Shown: positions 1 to 10,466, counted from the first letter of the stretch. The stretch is DNA of 64,000 nucleotides from Streptomyces dysideae (GCF_001514305.1 NZ_KQ949110.1:40295-104294); one strand, 5' to 3'. The notes: generated by a model from the sequence alone, not told the origin. Made by a program: numbers and translations.

Positions 1-1
1 G

Positions 2-97
2 CTCACTGCCACCGAGGCCCGGTACGGCGATGTGCGCGAGCTGGTCTTCCCATTCGCCGTCGCCCTGATCGTCCCCGAAGCGGAGGAAGCCCGATGA
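2..97 (+). CDS. C-terminal end of upstream gene, probably drmD (partial)
   Basis: An open frame enters from the left edge and ends at TGA 95-97, giving 31 residues that finish in an acidic tail (ALIVPEAEEAR). Its stop overlaps the next gene's start as ATGA, which shows translational coupling and the same operon. In class 1 DISARM the gene before drmMI is drmD, an SNF2-type helicase. The identity is therefore inferred from gene order alone, because this short tail contains no diagnostic motif. Confidence 0.5.
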   Translation, partial: LTATEARYGDVRELVFPFAVALIVPEAEEAR

Positions 98-3000
98 GCA
101 CCGCACGACGTCCTGGCACCCGGGGCGCCGTCCGCCGCCCGGGCGGCGTCAATGAACAGATTCGCCGCCGCCACGCCTGGCTCGAACTCCTGCAGACCTC
201 GGGCCCGTTCCTGACCCTTCCCGTGGTGCACCGGGTCTTCCCCAACGGGCTTCCGGTCGTCCCCGCAAGTGACCGGGCACTGCTGCGGCTGGCCATCGAG
301 GAGGTCCTGGAAAACGCTGGCGCCGACCGGCGCCGGCTGGTGACGACCGTCATGCACGACGTCCTGGACTGGCGGCACCGCCTCGTCGAGGGCGACGCCA
401 TCCCCGACTCTCTGGCCGAGCCGATCCAGGAGCACGGCCTCACCGTGCGCGCGGACTTCGCCTTCTTCATTGAGGACAACGAGGCTGGCGGTGCCGCCGC
501 CTCCGGCCCGGACGGCGACCCCAACTCGGCGGACGACGAGGACGAAGAGGACGGCAGCGAAGAGGACGGCAGCGAAGAGGAGACGGCAGCCCAGGGGCCC
601 TGGCGGCTGCTGGGCATGCTGTCCCCGTGGGGCTTGCACCCACTCGCCCGTATCACCCAGGGCGGCTGGACCGCTAGCCCGGTGGAACGCCTCGCGGTGC
701 TTCTGCGGGCCCGGGACGTACCCGTCGGCCTGGTCACCGACGGCCGCTGGTGGGCCCTGGTCTGGGCCCCGCGCGGCGGCACCACCGGCTGCGCCGTGTG
801 GGACGCCAGCCGGTGGGGCACCGAACCCGACACTCTGCGGGCCTTCGTCGCTCTGCTCCAGCGCTCCCGCTTCCTCTCCGTCACACAGGCCGACACTCTG
901 CCCGCGCTGCTTCAGGAGAGCCTGATGCGGCAGGAGGAGGTCACCGAGAGCCTCGGCCGACAGGTCCGCGACGCTGTCGAGATGCTCGTGGGCACCATCG
1001 ACCGTCTCGACGCCGACAGCGGGCGGACTCTGCTTGCCGACGTGGACGACGACGAGTTCTACGCCGGCATCGTCACCGTAATGATGCGGGTGGTCTTCCT
1101 GCTCTTCGCCGAGGAACGCCGCCTGCTACCCAGCGACGACTCCCTCTACGTCGCCGCCTACAGCGTCAGCCGACTCGTCGACCAGCTCGAATCCCAGGCC
1201 AGCCTGCTGGGCGAGCAGGCCCTGGAACACCGCACCGGCGCCTGGCACCGCCTGCTCGCCGTCACCCGCGCCGTTCACCAAGGCGTCGCCCACGAGGACC
1301 TGCGCATGCCCGCCTACGGCGGCAGCATGTTCGACCCCGACCGCTTCCCCTGGCTGGAAGGCCGCCGCGGCACCGCAGCTGACCCCGGCAGCCAGGTACC
1401 CGCCGTCGACGACCGCACCGTGCTGCGGATGCTCCGCGCCGTCCAGTACGTCGAGGCTGGCGGAGAGCGCCGCCGGCTGAGCTTCCGCGCACTGGACGTC
1501 GAACAGATCGGCTACGTCTACGAGGGCCTGCTCGAACTCGAGGTGCGCACCGCCGACGACGTCGTCCTGGGCATGGTCCGGCCGCCGAAGTGGCCGCGAG
1601 TAACCAAGGGCGAGTGCGAGGTGGCCCTGCCCGACGCGTTGAACATCCTTGTTGATATGGATCGTGGCCCGACGCTGGCCGAGTGGGTGGCTGTGCGTAC
1701 CGGCTGGTCCAAGGCCCGGCTCGACGCAGTGTTCTCCACCCCGCTGGAGCAAGAGCGCCGACAGGCGGTACTGCGCGCGGTCGGCGGCGACCTCGAACTC
1801 GCCGACGCCATCGGTCCGTTCGCTGCTGTCCTACGCTACGACGAGCGCAGCCTGCCAGCCGTCATCCTGCCCGGCGGACGCTTCGTCGCACCAAGTACCA
1901 GGCGCGCGGCCAGCGGCACCCACTACACCCCCCGCTCCCTGGCTGAGGACGTTGCCGGTAACACCCTCGAGCCCCTCGTCTACCGGCCCGGCCCGCTGGA
2001 GACCGCCGACCGCAGCGCCTGGCAGCTCCGCCCCTCTACCGCAATTCTGGAACTCAAGGTCGCCGACATCGCCATGGGCTCCGGTGCGTTCCTCACCGCC
2101 GCCTGCCGCTACCTAGCGGACCGCCTCGTGGAGGCGTGGGAGGCGGAAGGCCGCCGCGACGCTCTGGAGGCCGTACGCCGACGAGCAGGACACAAACTGT
2201 CCTCGGACGCCGAGATCGAACAGGTACAGGTCGAGGCACGACGCCTGATCGCCGAGCACTGCCTGTACGGCGTCGACATCAACCCGCTCGCCGTCGAAAT
2301 GGCGAAACTGTCGCTGTGGCTCATCACCATGGACCGGGAACGGCCCTTCGGCTTCCTCGACGACCGCCTCAAGACGGGCGACAGCCTCCTCGGAGTAGCG
2401 CGCACCGACCAACTGGAGGCTCTGCACATCGACCCCGTCGCGGGACGAAAGCTGCACCAAGGGGCGGTCCTGGACCTGACCACAGGTGTACGGCCATTGC
2501 TCCAGCGCGCCGCCGACCTACGACGGCGGATCACCGCCGCGCCGGTCGTCACCATCCGGGACGTCGAACACAAGGCCCGGCTGCTCGCGGAGGCGGAGGA
2601 AAACAGCAGCCAACTGCGACTGATGGCCAACGCAGTCACGGCCACCGGCCTGCTGGCAGCAGCGGCACGACCCAAAGACGTCGAGAAGCGCTTCCTCCAA
2701 CTGTCCTGGGCGCTGAGCCAGGACAGCAATCAGGAGGCTTTGGCCAAGTCCGTGGCCGTAGACCTGCAGGCCGGGCGGCCCGAGGTGACCAGCCCGCGCG
2801 AGCCGCTGCACTGGCCACTTGCATTCCCTGAGGTCTTCGCCGACACACCGACCCCAGGATTCGACGCCGTGATCGGAAATCCGCCGTTCCTGGGCGGGAA
2901 GAAGATCACCGGGAATATGGGCAAAGAGTACCTGGCTTGGCTCCAGCGCTGGGACGGCGGCGGCATTAAGGGCAGTGCGGACCTTGCGGCCCGATTCGTC

Positions 3001-4221
3001 CTGCGCGCACAGCGCCTACTCTCCGCACGTGGCCAGCTCGGGTACATCACCACCAACACGCTGGTCCAGGGCGACACCCTGGAGGTCGGGCTGGCCCAAG
3101 CGGCAAGCAGGGGGATGACGCTCCGGCGGGGGCAGAGCAGCCACCCCTGGCCGAGCAGCAGCGCCAACCTGGAGATCGTCAATGTCTGGGGCAGCCAAGC
3201 CTCGCTATTCGACACGAGCCTTCGATGGCTGGACGGTGAGGAGGTCCCGGCGATCGGGAGCGACCTGGAACCTGTCGGCCGCGTGAGCGGGCCACCACGA
3301 CGGCTCGCCGAGAACAATGGCCTCGCGTTCCAGGGCAGCAATGTTCTCGGCTTGGGTTTCACGCTCGACGCCGATCAGGCCGCCGAGCTGATCCGTCGGG
3401 ATCCGCGTAACGCGGAAGCGCTCGCCCCCTACGTCATCGGCAGGGACCTCAACCAGCGACCTGACTGCTCAGCCAGCCGATGGATCATCAATTTTCACGG
3501 ATGGACCCTAGAAAAGGCCGAGGAGTATCCGGACCTGATCGAAATCGTAAGGCGGCTGGTCAAGCCGGAGCGAGAGAAGAAACAGGACGCTGGATATCGT
3601 AAGTTCTGGTGGCGACATGCCCGACGAGGATCAGAAGATCCGGCGATCTCAGCCCTCGACCGCGTGCTGGCACTGACGATCCACAGCAATGCGGTAATGC
3701 CGGCGCGAGTCGAGACTGACGCCGTTTTCTCGCATGCGACGGTTGTCTTCGCCTTGGATGACTTCGCCAGTTTTGCGTACCTGTCGTCAAGCTTTAACAC
3801 CGTATGGGCCGTCCGCTACGGCTCTACGATTCGACACGACATCCGCTACACGCCCTCCGACGTCTTCCTGACCCTCCCCCGTCCCGACTCCATCCCTGAG
3901 ATGGAGCACCTCGGCGAACGGCTCGACGTCGAGCGGCGTGAGCTGATGCTCGGCCGTGGTTGGGGTCTGACGACGACGTACAACCACGTCCACGACCCCG
4001 CCGACCGAGACCCGAAGGTGCAGGCTCTGCGGGAGCTGCATGCTGAGATCGATGCAGCGGTACTCGCAGCCTACGGCTGGTCGGATCTGGACCTGGAGAT
4101 CGGGCACCATCGAACGAAGATCGGGACACGCTGGACGGTCAGCAAAGAGGCCCGGTTCGAGTTGCTGGACCGGTTGCTGGAGGAGAACCACCGGCGTGCG
4201 GATCTGGAGGGCGAGCTATGA
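94..4221 (+). CDS. drmMI: DISARM adenine methyltransferase DrmMI
   Basis: A 1375-residue N6-adenine DNA methyltransferase of the Eco57I-like class. The AdoMet-binding motif I is visible as ADIAMGSGAFL near residue 657 and the catalytic NPPF motif lies at residues 929-932. An acidic low-complexity stretch rich in D and E (about residues 140-170) separates an N-terminal region from the rest. In class 1 DISARM this enzyme marks host DNA so that the DrmAB complex spares it. The ATG at 94 overlaps the upstream stop. The next gene begins 64 bp downstream behind a good ribosome-binding site (GAGGAG). The order with drmA, drmB and drmC makes the assignment firm. A stand-alone type IIG/BREX-like methylase is the alternative, but the neighbours argue against it. 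Confidence 0.9.
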   Translation: MSTARRPGTRGAVRRPGGVNEQIRRRHAWLELLQTSGPFLTLPVVHRVFPNGLPVVPASDRALLRLAIEEVLENAGADRRRLVTTVMHDVLDWRHRLVEGDAIPDSLAEPIQEHGLTVRADFAFFIEDNEAGGAAASGPDGDPNSADDEDEEDGSEEDGSEEETAAQGPWRLLGMLSPWGLHPLARITQGGWTASPVERLAVLLRARDVPVGLVTDGRWWALVWAPRGGTTGCAVWDASRWGTEPDTLRAFVALLQRSRFLSVTQADTLPALLQESLMRQEEVTESLGRQVRDAVEMLVGTIDRLDADSGRTLLADVDDDEFYAGIVTVMMRVVFLLFAEERRLLPSDDSLYVAAYSVSRLVDQLESQASLLGEQALEHRTGAWHRLLAVTRAVHQGVAHEDLRMPAYGGSMFDPDRFPWLEGRRGTAADPGSQVPAVDDRTVLRMLRAVQYVEAGGERRRLSFRALDVEQIGYVYEGLLELEVRTADDVVLGMVRPPKWPRVTKGECEVALPDALNILVDMDRGPTLAEWVAVRTGWSKARLDAVFSTPLEQERRQAVLRAVGGDLELADAIGPFAAVLRYDERSLPAVILPGGRFVAPSTRRAASGTHYTPRSLAEDVAGNTLEPLVYRPGPLETADRSAWQLRPSTAILELKVADIAMGSGAFLTAACRYLADRLVEAWEAEGRRDALEAVRRRAGHKLSSDAEIEQVQVEARRLIAEHCLYGVDINPLAVEMAKLSLWLITMDRERPFGFLDDRLKTGDSLLGVARTDQLEALHIDPVAGRKLHQGAVLDLTTGVRPLLQRAADLRRRITAAPVVTIRDVEHKARLLAEAEENSSQLRLMANAVTATGLLAAAARPKDVEKRFLQLSWALSQDSNQEALAKSVAVDLQAGRPEVTSPREPLHWPLAFPEVFADTPTPGFDAVIGNPPFLGGKKITGNMGKEYLAWLQRWDGGGIKGSADLAARFVLRAQRLLSARGQLGYITTNTLVQGDTLEVGLAQAASRGMTLRRGQSSHPWPSSSANLEIVNVWGSQASLFDTSLRWLDGEEVPAIGSDLEPVGRVSGPPRRLAENNGLAFQGSNVLGLGFTLDADQAAELIRRDPRNAEALAPYVIGRDLNQRPDCSASRWIINFHGWTLEKAEEYPDLIEIVRRLVKPEREKKQDAGYRKFWWRHARRGSEDPAISALDRVLALTIHSNAVMPARVETDAVFSHATVVFALDDFASFAYLSSSFNTVWAVRYGSTIRHDIRYTPSDVFLTLPRPDSIPEMEHLGERLDVERRELMLGRGWGLTTTYNHVHDPADRDPKVQALRELHAEIDAAVLAAYGWSDLDLEIGHHRTKIGTRWTVSKEARFELLDRLLEENHRRADLEGEL

Positions 4222-4285
4222 GCTGGCCGCGACTGTCAGTAGGGGGAGTTAAGGCCACTCCGATCGATCACAGAGGAGTGGCGCG

Positions 4286-7200
4286 GTGACCTCAGGCACG
4301 GCCGACACGGCTGCGGACAGGACGTCTTACCAGATCCGCGAGGAGCTGGAGAGCCTGCTGCAGCGTGATCTGCACGGGCCGTGGGACGGCCCGGAGGAGG
4401 AGTTGCCGCCAGGCGCCAGCCCTGCAGAGCGGTATGTGCTGGGTCGGCTTGTCACCCGGGATGTGCCCTCCGAGCAGCCTGAGGACGCCTGGGACCCCGA
4501 TGATCCGGGTCTGGTGGACCTTGAGGTCGTGGAGGCAGTGGACGACGACGAGGCGCCTGAGGCGCCCGCCGCCGTCCGGTCCGGCTCGATGGCTGCCTCG
4601 GCCCTCGGGCTGTCCTTCATGGTCCCTGCCGACGTCGCGGCCGTCGTGGTGAAGGCTGAGTGGGGCCGCTACGAGCGGGTCACCTCCGAGGTGCACGTGA
4701 CCGAGCAGGGCAGACCCCGCAAGGTCTGGCGGCGGCGCCCTGCGGGCGGACCGGTCGAGGTCCGCCTGGACACCGACACCGTGCTCGATCCCGTACCGCC
4801 GGATGCCGAGCAGCCCGAGGTGACGCTCCGCACGGTGGTCCGCCACCGCGGCAACCGACGGATCGTGGACGTCTCACTGATCAACTCCCAGGCGGCACCC
4901 GCCTCCATGCCGGACACCGCACGGCTCTACCAGGTCCACCTGACGGTCACGGCCCTGGACGGCGACTCTTCCGTATTCCTGGGACACAACGACCCGGAAC
5001 TGGGCGACCGCCCGTCCAGCAGCGACCCGGAGCGGCTGCACCTCGCGTTGCTGCACCGTGAGCAGCGCGACTACGCCCATGGGCGGCAATGTGCGGTGGA
5101 CGCCGAGGTGCATCCCGGCGAGGTGCGTGCCTGGCAGCTGCGCACGACCTGCTTCCCGGCCGCGGATGTCCGCCTCACCGTTCCGGGCGACACGTCCGGC
5201 ATGCCCGGCCTGGTCCTGGACATGGCCAGGCTCGGCAGTGCAGAACTGGCCCGTGACGAACTGGTTAGGGCGCTGCGGCCGTTGGCCACCGGCTACCGCT
5301 CCTGGCTGGCGGAGCAGGCGCGCCGGATCGACGAGGACTCGGAGATCGGGGCGTACGCCGATGCGGCGCGGCCTGCCTTCGTACGGGCAGGAGAGATAGC
5401 GGACCGGCTGGATAGGGCTATCGATCTGCTGCGGGACGATGGTGTCGCGCGGGAGGCGTTTCGCTTCGCCAACCAGGCGATGGCGCTGCAGCGCGTGCGG
5501 GGTGATGTGGTGCGGGCCCGGTTGAACGCGCCCGAGACACCGCTGGGCCGGCTGCTGCGGGAGAAGGATGTACCGAAGAACCGCAGTTGGCGTCCCTTCC
5601 AGTTGGCCTTCGTGCTGCTGTGTCTGCCGGGGCTGACCGATCCGGGCCACAGGGACGCGTACCGGTCGGTGGACGACGGGGATGTGCAGCTGCTGTTCTT
5701 CCCGACCGGTGGTGGCAAGACGGAGGCGTACCTGGGGCTGACCGCGTACACCTTCGCGATCCGTCGTTTGCAGGGCGTGGTCGGCACTGGGGAGGAGGCA
5801 CGGGACGGCACGGACGGTGTCGCCGTGCTGATGCGGTACACGCTGCGGTTGCTGACGGCGCAGCAGTTCCAGCGGGCGGCGGCGCTGGTGTGTGCGTGCG
5901 AGTGGCTGCGGCAGGAGCGGTTGGCTGCGGGTGACGGGCGCTGGGGTACGACGCCGTTTCGGGTGGGTCTGTGGGTGGGCAGCAAGGTCACGCCCAATAA
6001 CTTCGAGGAGGCCAAGCGGCAGGTCGAGGATGCGCATGACCGGGAGAACGCGCTGGGTGGTCCGCTGCAGCTGATCGCCTGCCCTTGGTGTGGATCGAGG
6101 CTGACCGGGGCCTGTTTGAAGACCGATAACCTGCGGCGGCGGGTGCGGGTGTTCTGCAGCGATCCGGAGGGGGACTGTCTCTATACCGAGCGGCGCTCGG
6201 GCGGGGAGGGTCTGCCGGTGCTGACGGTGGACGAGGAGATCTACCGGCTCACTCCGTCGCTGGTGATCAGCACGGTGGACAAGCTTGCGCAGTTGCCGTG
6301 GAAGGACGCGGTGGCGCCGCTGTTCGGTCTGGTCGACACCAGGTGCGCGCGGCACGGGTGGCGTACGCCGTCCTTCGAGGGCTTTTGCAAGAGTCGGCAC
6401 CCGGCGGCGAGTGGGTTGCCTGCGGCTTCGCCCGAGCCCGCGATGCGGTTGCGGCCGCCGGATCTGGTGATCCAGGACGAGCTTCATCTGATCAGTGACG
6501 CGCTGGGCAGCCTGGTCGGTCTGTACGAGACGGTGGTGGACCGGTTGTGCAGTCGGCCGGTGGGCGGGGAGGCCGTGCGACCGGTGCTGGTCGCCTCGAC
6601 TGCGACCGTGCGGCGGGCGCGGGATCAGGTCGAGCAGGTCTTCGCTCGGGGGCTGACGATCTTCCCACCGCAGCTGCTGGATGCGGGTGACACGTTCTTC
6701 TCCCGCTCGGTGCCTCCCGGCCCTGACACGCCGAGCCGGCGGTACCGGGGTGTGTGCGCGACAGGTGAGCGGTTGAAGTCGATCGAGATCCGCTTGGTCA
6801 CGGCCTTGTTGGAGCACGGTCAGGCGCTCTTCGACCGGTACGGCGCTGCTGCGGACCCTTACCTGACGGTGGTGGATTACTTCACCTCCACCCGTGAACT
6901 CGCCGGCATGAAGCGGCTGGTGGACGACGACGTCGCCGACCGGCTGGCGAGCAGGCAGGTCCGCACGCGTCGTCGACGCCCCAATGTCAGCGAGCTGACC
7001 AGTCGCATGCCCAGCAGCCGCATCGCCGGGACTCTCGCGGAACTCGAGCGGTCCTTCGACCCGCGCTCGGACTCCTCGGAGGCGCTCGAGGAGTTCCGCC
7101 GTAACCCGGAGTCCCGTAGCCGGGTGGTCGGGCGTGTCCAGCCGTTGGATGTTCTGCTGGCCACGAGCATGTTGCAGGTTGGTGTCGACGTTCCCCGGCT

Positions 7201-7864
7201 GGGGCTGATGGTCGTCACGGGACAGCCGAAGAACAGTGCCGAGTACATCCAGGCGACCTCTCGGGTGGGCCGTGATCCGCAGCGGCCGGGCCTGGTCGTC
7301 ACCCTGTATCAGTGGAGCCGTCCTCGCGATCTCGCCCACTACGAGTCCTTCGGCTACGACCATGCCACCTTCGGCATGCGGGTCGAGGGGCTGACGACCA
7401 CTCCGTTCAGCGACCGGGCCCTGGACCGCGGGCTCAGCGGCATACTGGCGGCGGCCGTCCGGCACTCCGCCTTCGGTTCCCTGCCGAACACGGCGGCCCA
7501 CGACGTGCCCTTGTCCGGGCCTGCGGTGACCGCCCTGCTGGATGCCCTGGAGCAGCGGGCTTCGCGGGTCCTGCATGACGTGCCGCAGGCTTCGGCTGTC
7601 CGCCAGGCCGCCCAGTACCGTCTGGATTCCTGGGCCCACAAGCGCAAGGTCCTCCCGTCCGGCCGGCTCGGCTACGAGGAGGCCGCGGACGTCTCGGGTC
7701 TGCTGCGTGGCCCGGACGAGGAGGGCTGGGATCTGTGGTCTGCGCCGATGAGTCTGCGCGAGGTCGAGCCCGAGATCGTCCTGCAGCTCGACCGGCGTGA
7801 CCGCAGCCTGGAGTCGCCGCCCGCCTGGAGTTACGACCGCCCGCCCGCTGGAGGGACCTCGTGA
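4286..7864 (+). CDS. drmA: DISARM helicase DrmA
   Basis: A 1192-residue SF2-type helicase-like protein. A Walker A motif (PTGGGKTEAYLGL) lies near residue 472, a DELH Walker B box (IQDELHLISDALGS) near 729, an ASTATV motif near 770, and a C-terminal helicase motif (NSAEYIQATSRVGRD) near 980. Cysteine pairs (CPWCGSRL and a following CFCSDPEGDC-like stretch) suggest a zinc site between the two helicase halves. DrmA partners with DrmB to recognise and block incoming phage DNA. The GTG start at 4286 follows GAGGAG with 8-nt spacing. The stop overlaps the drmB start as GTGA. An antisense open frame covers most of this gene and is a GC-bias shadow. Confidence 0.93.
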   Translation: MTSGTADTAADRTSYQIREELESLLQRDLHGPWDGPEEELPPGASPAERYVLGRLVTRDVPSEQPEDAWDPDDPGLVDLEVVEAVDDDEAPEAPAAVRSGSMAASALGLSFMVPADVAAVVVKAEWGRYERVTSEVHVTEQGRPRKVWRRRPAGGPVEVRLDTDTVLDPVPPDAEQPEVTLRTVVRHRGNRRIVDVSLINSQAAPASMPDTARLYQVHLTVTALDGDSSVFLGHNDPELGDRPSSSDPERLHLALLHREQRDYAHGRQCAVDAEVHPGEVRAWQLRTTCFPAADVRLTVPGDTSGMPGLVLDMARLGSAELARDELVRALRPLATGYRSWLAEQARRIDEDSEIGAYADAARPAFVRAGEIADRLDRAIDLLRDDGVAREAFRFANQAMALQRVRGDVVRARLNAPETPLGRLLREKDVPKNRSWRPFQLAFVLLCLPGLTDPGHRDAYRSVDDGDVQLLFFPTGGGKTEAYLGLTAYTFAIRRLQGVVGTGEEARDGTDGVAVLMRYTLRLLTAQQFQRAAALVCACEWLRQERLAAGDGRWGTTPFRVGLWVGSKVTPNNFEEAKRQVEDAHDRENALGGPLQLIACPWCGSRLTGACLKTDNLRRRVRVFCSDPEGDCLYTERRSGGEGLPVLTVDEEIYRLTPSLVISTVDKLAQLPWKDAVAPLFGLVDTRCARHGWRTPSFEGFCKSRHPAASGLPAASPEPAMRLRPPDLVIQDELHLISDALGSLVGLYETVVDRLCSRPVGGEAVRPVLVASTATVRRARDQVEQVFARGLTIFPPQLLDAGDTFFSRSVPPGPDTPSRRYRGVCATGERLKSIEIRLVTALLEHGQALFDRYGAAADPYLTVVDYFTSTRELAGMKRLVDDDVADRLASRQVRTRRRRPNVSELTSRMPSSRIAGTLAELERSFDPRSDSSEALEEFRRNPESRSRVVGRVQPLDVLLATSMLQVGVDVPRLGLMVVTGQPKNSAEYIQATSRVGRDPQRPGLVVTLYQWSRPRDLAHYESFGYDHATFGMRVEGLTTTPFSDRALDRGLSGILAAAVRHSAFGSLPNTAAHDVPLSGPAVTALLDALEQRASRVLHDVPQASAVRQAAQYRLDSWAHKRKVLPSGRLGYEEAADVSGLLRGPDEEGWDLWSAPMSLREVEPEIVLQLDRRDRSLESPPAWSYDRPPAGGTS

Positions 7865-9723
7865 AGCTGACCGCTGGTTCCTCCGCGACCGGGTGGCGCG
7901 ACCCGAGCCGGATCGGCCAGGTGCGCCCCAGCCATCTGATGACCACCGCCGGTGTCGGGTCGGTCGTGGACCTGCCCACGATGAGCGTCATCGTCCGCAG
8001 CCTGGATGCCTGGAGCCCGGAACGGCAGGAGACCATCCAGGAGCCGCGGCTGCTCACCGAGGTCCAGCGGGTCCTGGGTCAGCAGGTCAGGGCCTTGCGC
8101 AAGGCTCCGTGGGACCCGTCTGAGACCGACGATCCGTACACCCGGGTCGGGGTGCCCGTCACGCCTTTCCCGGGCTGGGTGCGCTGTCCTCGCTGCCACC
8201 GGCTCGGCCCGCTCGACCCGCCGGGCCAGTTCGAACTGGTGCACCGTTACGGGCGTCGGCCGGACCTCGCCAAGTGGGTCCACGCTCAGTGTCAGAAGCA
8301 GGCCACGACACGGGACGTCAACAAGCGGGCCTGCGTCCCGGCCCGCTTCATCGTCACCTGTGAACGCTCCGGGCACTTGGACGACTTCCCCTACGTGGAA
8401 TTCGTGCATGCCAACGCCACGCAGCCCTGTGGCGGCGCCAAGCTCACCATGATCGACAGTGCCAGCACCCTCGGGCCGCAGGTTACCGTCAAGTGCGCGG
8501 AGTGCGGGGCGGCCCGCAGTATCCAGGAGGCTGCCGGACAGGACGGCTGGCAGAAGCTCCCCGTCTGCCGCGGGCGGCACCCGCACCAGCAGCGGTTCGA
8601 GCCGTGCGGGGCCAACTTGCGGCTGATGGTGCTCGGCGCGTCGAATCTGTGGTTCAGCGTCACCGCGAGTGCCCTGCACCTGCCGCAGTCCGAGTCCGTG
8701 GAGGACCAGGTCCGCAGCCACTGGGAGATCTTCGGGGAGGTTCCCTCGCAGAAGTTCCTGCAGGTGATGGTCGACGGGATGAACGAGTTGCGGGGCTTGC
8801 GTTCCGTGCCGTCGGAGGAGCTGTGGGCGGTGGTCGAGAAGATCCGCGCGGCCGGCGGCCCCCGGACCTCCGAGAGGTCCGGTGACCTCTTGGAGGACGA
8901 GTGGCGGCTGCTCGCCAAGCCGACCACGCAGCGTCAGGACGCGGACTTCCGCGCCGTGCCGACCGCGACGCCCGCCGGGTACGACCAGTTGCTCGAGCAG
9001 GTGGTCCAGGTCACCCGGCTGCGCGAGGTCCAGGCCCTGGTCGCCTTTACCCGTATCTCGGCGCCCGACCGCCGCGACCTCGCGCCGCGCAACCGCGTGT
9101 CCTTGTCCCGCGGCACGATCCAGTGGGTGCCGGCGGCGGAGCAGCGCGGCGAGGGGATCTTCCTTCAGTTGCGAGAGGAGGCCGTCGCGCGCTGGGCCGG
9201 CAAGGTCGCCGACCATCCGCGGCTCGTCGCCCTGAAGCAGGCGCACCAGCGGTGGTGCCACAACCGGGCCCAGCCGTATCAGCCCGGATTCCCCGTGGCC
9301 CGCTTCGTCCTCCTGCACACCTTCAGCCACCTGCTGATGCGGCAGGTGGCCCTGGAATGCGGCTACTCCTCCTCCAGCATCCGAGAGCGTCTTTACATCG
9401 GCCGTCCGGCGCAGCCCGCCGCAGGTCTGTTGCTGTCGACCGCAGCCAGCGACAGCGAGGGCACCCTCGGGGGTCTGGTCGCCCTCGGCAGCGCCCGCTA
9501 CCTCAAGCGGCTGCTGGACCAGTCGCTTGAGGACGCGGCCCGCTGCTCCAGCGACCCGCTGTGCGCCGAACACATTCCCGAGGACCCCTCGGACACACTG
9601 CACGCCGCAGCCTGCCACGCCTGCCTGTTCGCCTCGGAAACCAGCTGCGAGACCAACAACCGGTGGCTGGACCGGGCGTTCCTCGTCGACATCACCGGCG
9701 ATGGCCTGGCCTTCCTGCCATGA
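7861..9723 (+). CDS. drmB: DISARM DUF1998 protein DrmB
   Basis: A 620-residue protein of the DUF1998 family. Features visible are a CPRCHRLGPLDPP zinc-type pair in the N-terminal third, a CERSGHLDDFPYVEFVH segment, and the C-terminal DUF1998 signature: HTFSHLLMRQVALECGY, then a cysteine-rich CHACLFASETSCETNNRWLDR near the end. DrmB forms a complex with DrmA, and the pair is the core of every DISARM type. It starts at a GTG that overlaps the drmA stop (GTGA), and its own stop overlaps the drmC ATG. Such tight coupling suggests fixed stoichiometry. Confidence 0.93.
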   Translation: MKLTAGSSATGWRDPSRIGQVRPSHLMTTAGVGSVVDLPTMSVIVRSLDAWSPERQETIQEPRLLTEVQRVLGQQVRALRKAPWDPSETDDPYTRVGVPVTPFPGWVRCPRCHRLGPLDPPGQFELVHRYGRRPDLAKWVHAQCQKQATTRDVNKRACVPARFIVTCERSGHLDDFPYVEFVHANATQPCGGAKLTMIDSASTLGPQVTVKCAECGAARSIQEAAGQDGWQKLPVCRGRHPHQQRFEPCGANLRLMVLGASNLWFSVTASALHLPQSESVEDQVRSHWEIFGEVPSQKFLQVMVDGMNELRGLRSVPSEELWAVVEKIRAAGGPRTSERSGDLLEDEWRLLAKPTTQRQDADFRAVPTATPAGYDQLLEQVVQVTRLREVQALVAFTRISAPDRRDLAPRNRVSLSRGTIQWVPAAEQRGEGIFLQLREEAVARWAGKVADHPRLVALKQAHQRWCHNRAQPYQPGFPVARFVLLHTFSHLLMRQVALECGYSSSSIRERLYIGRPAQPAAGLLLSTAASDSEGTLGGLVALGSARYLKRLLDQSLEDAARCSSDPLCAEHIPEDPSDTLHAAACHACLFASETSCETNNRWLDRAFLVDITGDGLAFLP

Positions 9724-10466
9724 CATCACCAGGCTCCCTGGAGACCCTCACCGCTGAGCTCGCCGGGCAACTGCCGTACGGCGACATCAAGCAGCTCGCA
9801 CACGCCTGCCGGAAGGGACGATCAGGCCTGCGTTCGCTCGAGGCCCAAGTCGCCGGCATAGCGGTCCGCGCCGCCTGCCGCCGCCTGCGCACCCACCTGC
9901 CCGGTGACGCCGACGGCGGGTACGCGGCAGGCCTGCTGCTCGGTGCCGCGCAGGCCCGGCTGAAGTACCGCTCCGACCATGACGCGGATGTCGTCTGGAC
10001 CGGCCCGGCCTCCGGCGTGCAGACCTCCCGGCTGACCTCCGCCGTAGTCAGCGAACTCATCGACTCCGCACGCACCGAGCTGCTGCTCGTCAGCTACGCG
10101 ACCTTCCCGCCAGCGTCACTCACCGCCGCCCTGGCCTCGGCAGCCGCCCGCGGCGTGGAGGTGACACTTCTGCTTGAGCAGCCGGCCGACAACCCCAACT
10201 TCCACGGGACCCCCGCGTTCCCCACGCTCGCGGCTGCCCGGTGGAACTGGCCGATCGGGAACCGAAAGCCCGGCGCCGCATTGCACGCCAAGATCATCGT
10301 GGTGGACCGGCAGGTGGCCCTGATCGGCAGCGCCAACCTCACGGGCCACGCGTTCGAGAAGAACCTCGAGTGCGGCATCCTCCTACGCGACCCGGAACAA
10401 GCCAACGCCATCGCCCGCCATCTCGGCTCTCTCCGCGAGACCGGCATCCTCACACAATCAGCATGA
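9720..10466 (+). CDS. drmC: DISARM phospholipase-D-family protein DrmC
   Basis: A 248-residue single-HKD protein. The motif HAKIIVVDRQVALIGSANLTGHA carries the His-x-Lys-x4-Asp and the following GSAN typical of PLD-superfamily nucleases. The ATG at 9720 overlaps the drmB stop (ATGA). In published DISARM work DrmC is an accessory component. One HKD motif implies that it acts as a dimer. It is the last gene of the operon, followed by about 235 bp without a gene before the caspase operon. Confidence 0.88.
   Translation: MTSPGSLETLTAELAGQLPYGDIKQLAHACRKGRSGLRSLEAQVAGIAVRAACRRLRTHLPGDADGGYAAGLLLGAAQARLKYRSDHDADVVWTGPASGVQTSRLTSAVVSELIDSARTELLLVSYATFPPASLTAALASAAARGVEVTLLLEQPADNPNFHGTPAFPTLAAARWNWPIGNRKPGAALHAKIIVVDRQVALIGSANLTGHAFEKNLECGILLRDPEQANAIARHLGSLRETGILTQSA

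Noticed and set aside
4874..7639. A 921-residue open frame antisense to drmA.
   Set aside because: It lies fully inside drmA, is R/P/H-rich and has no domain; it is a codon-bias shadow in GC-rich DNA.
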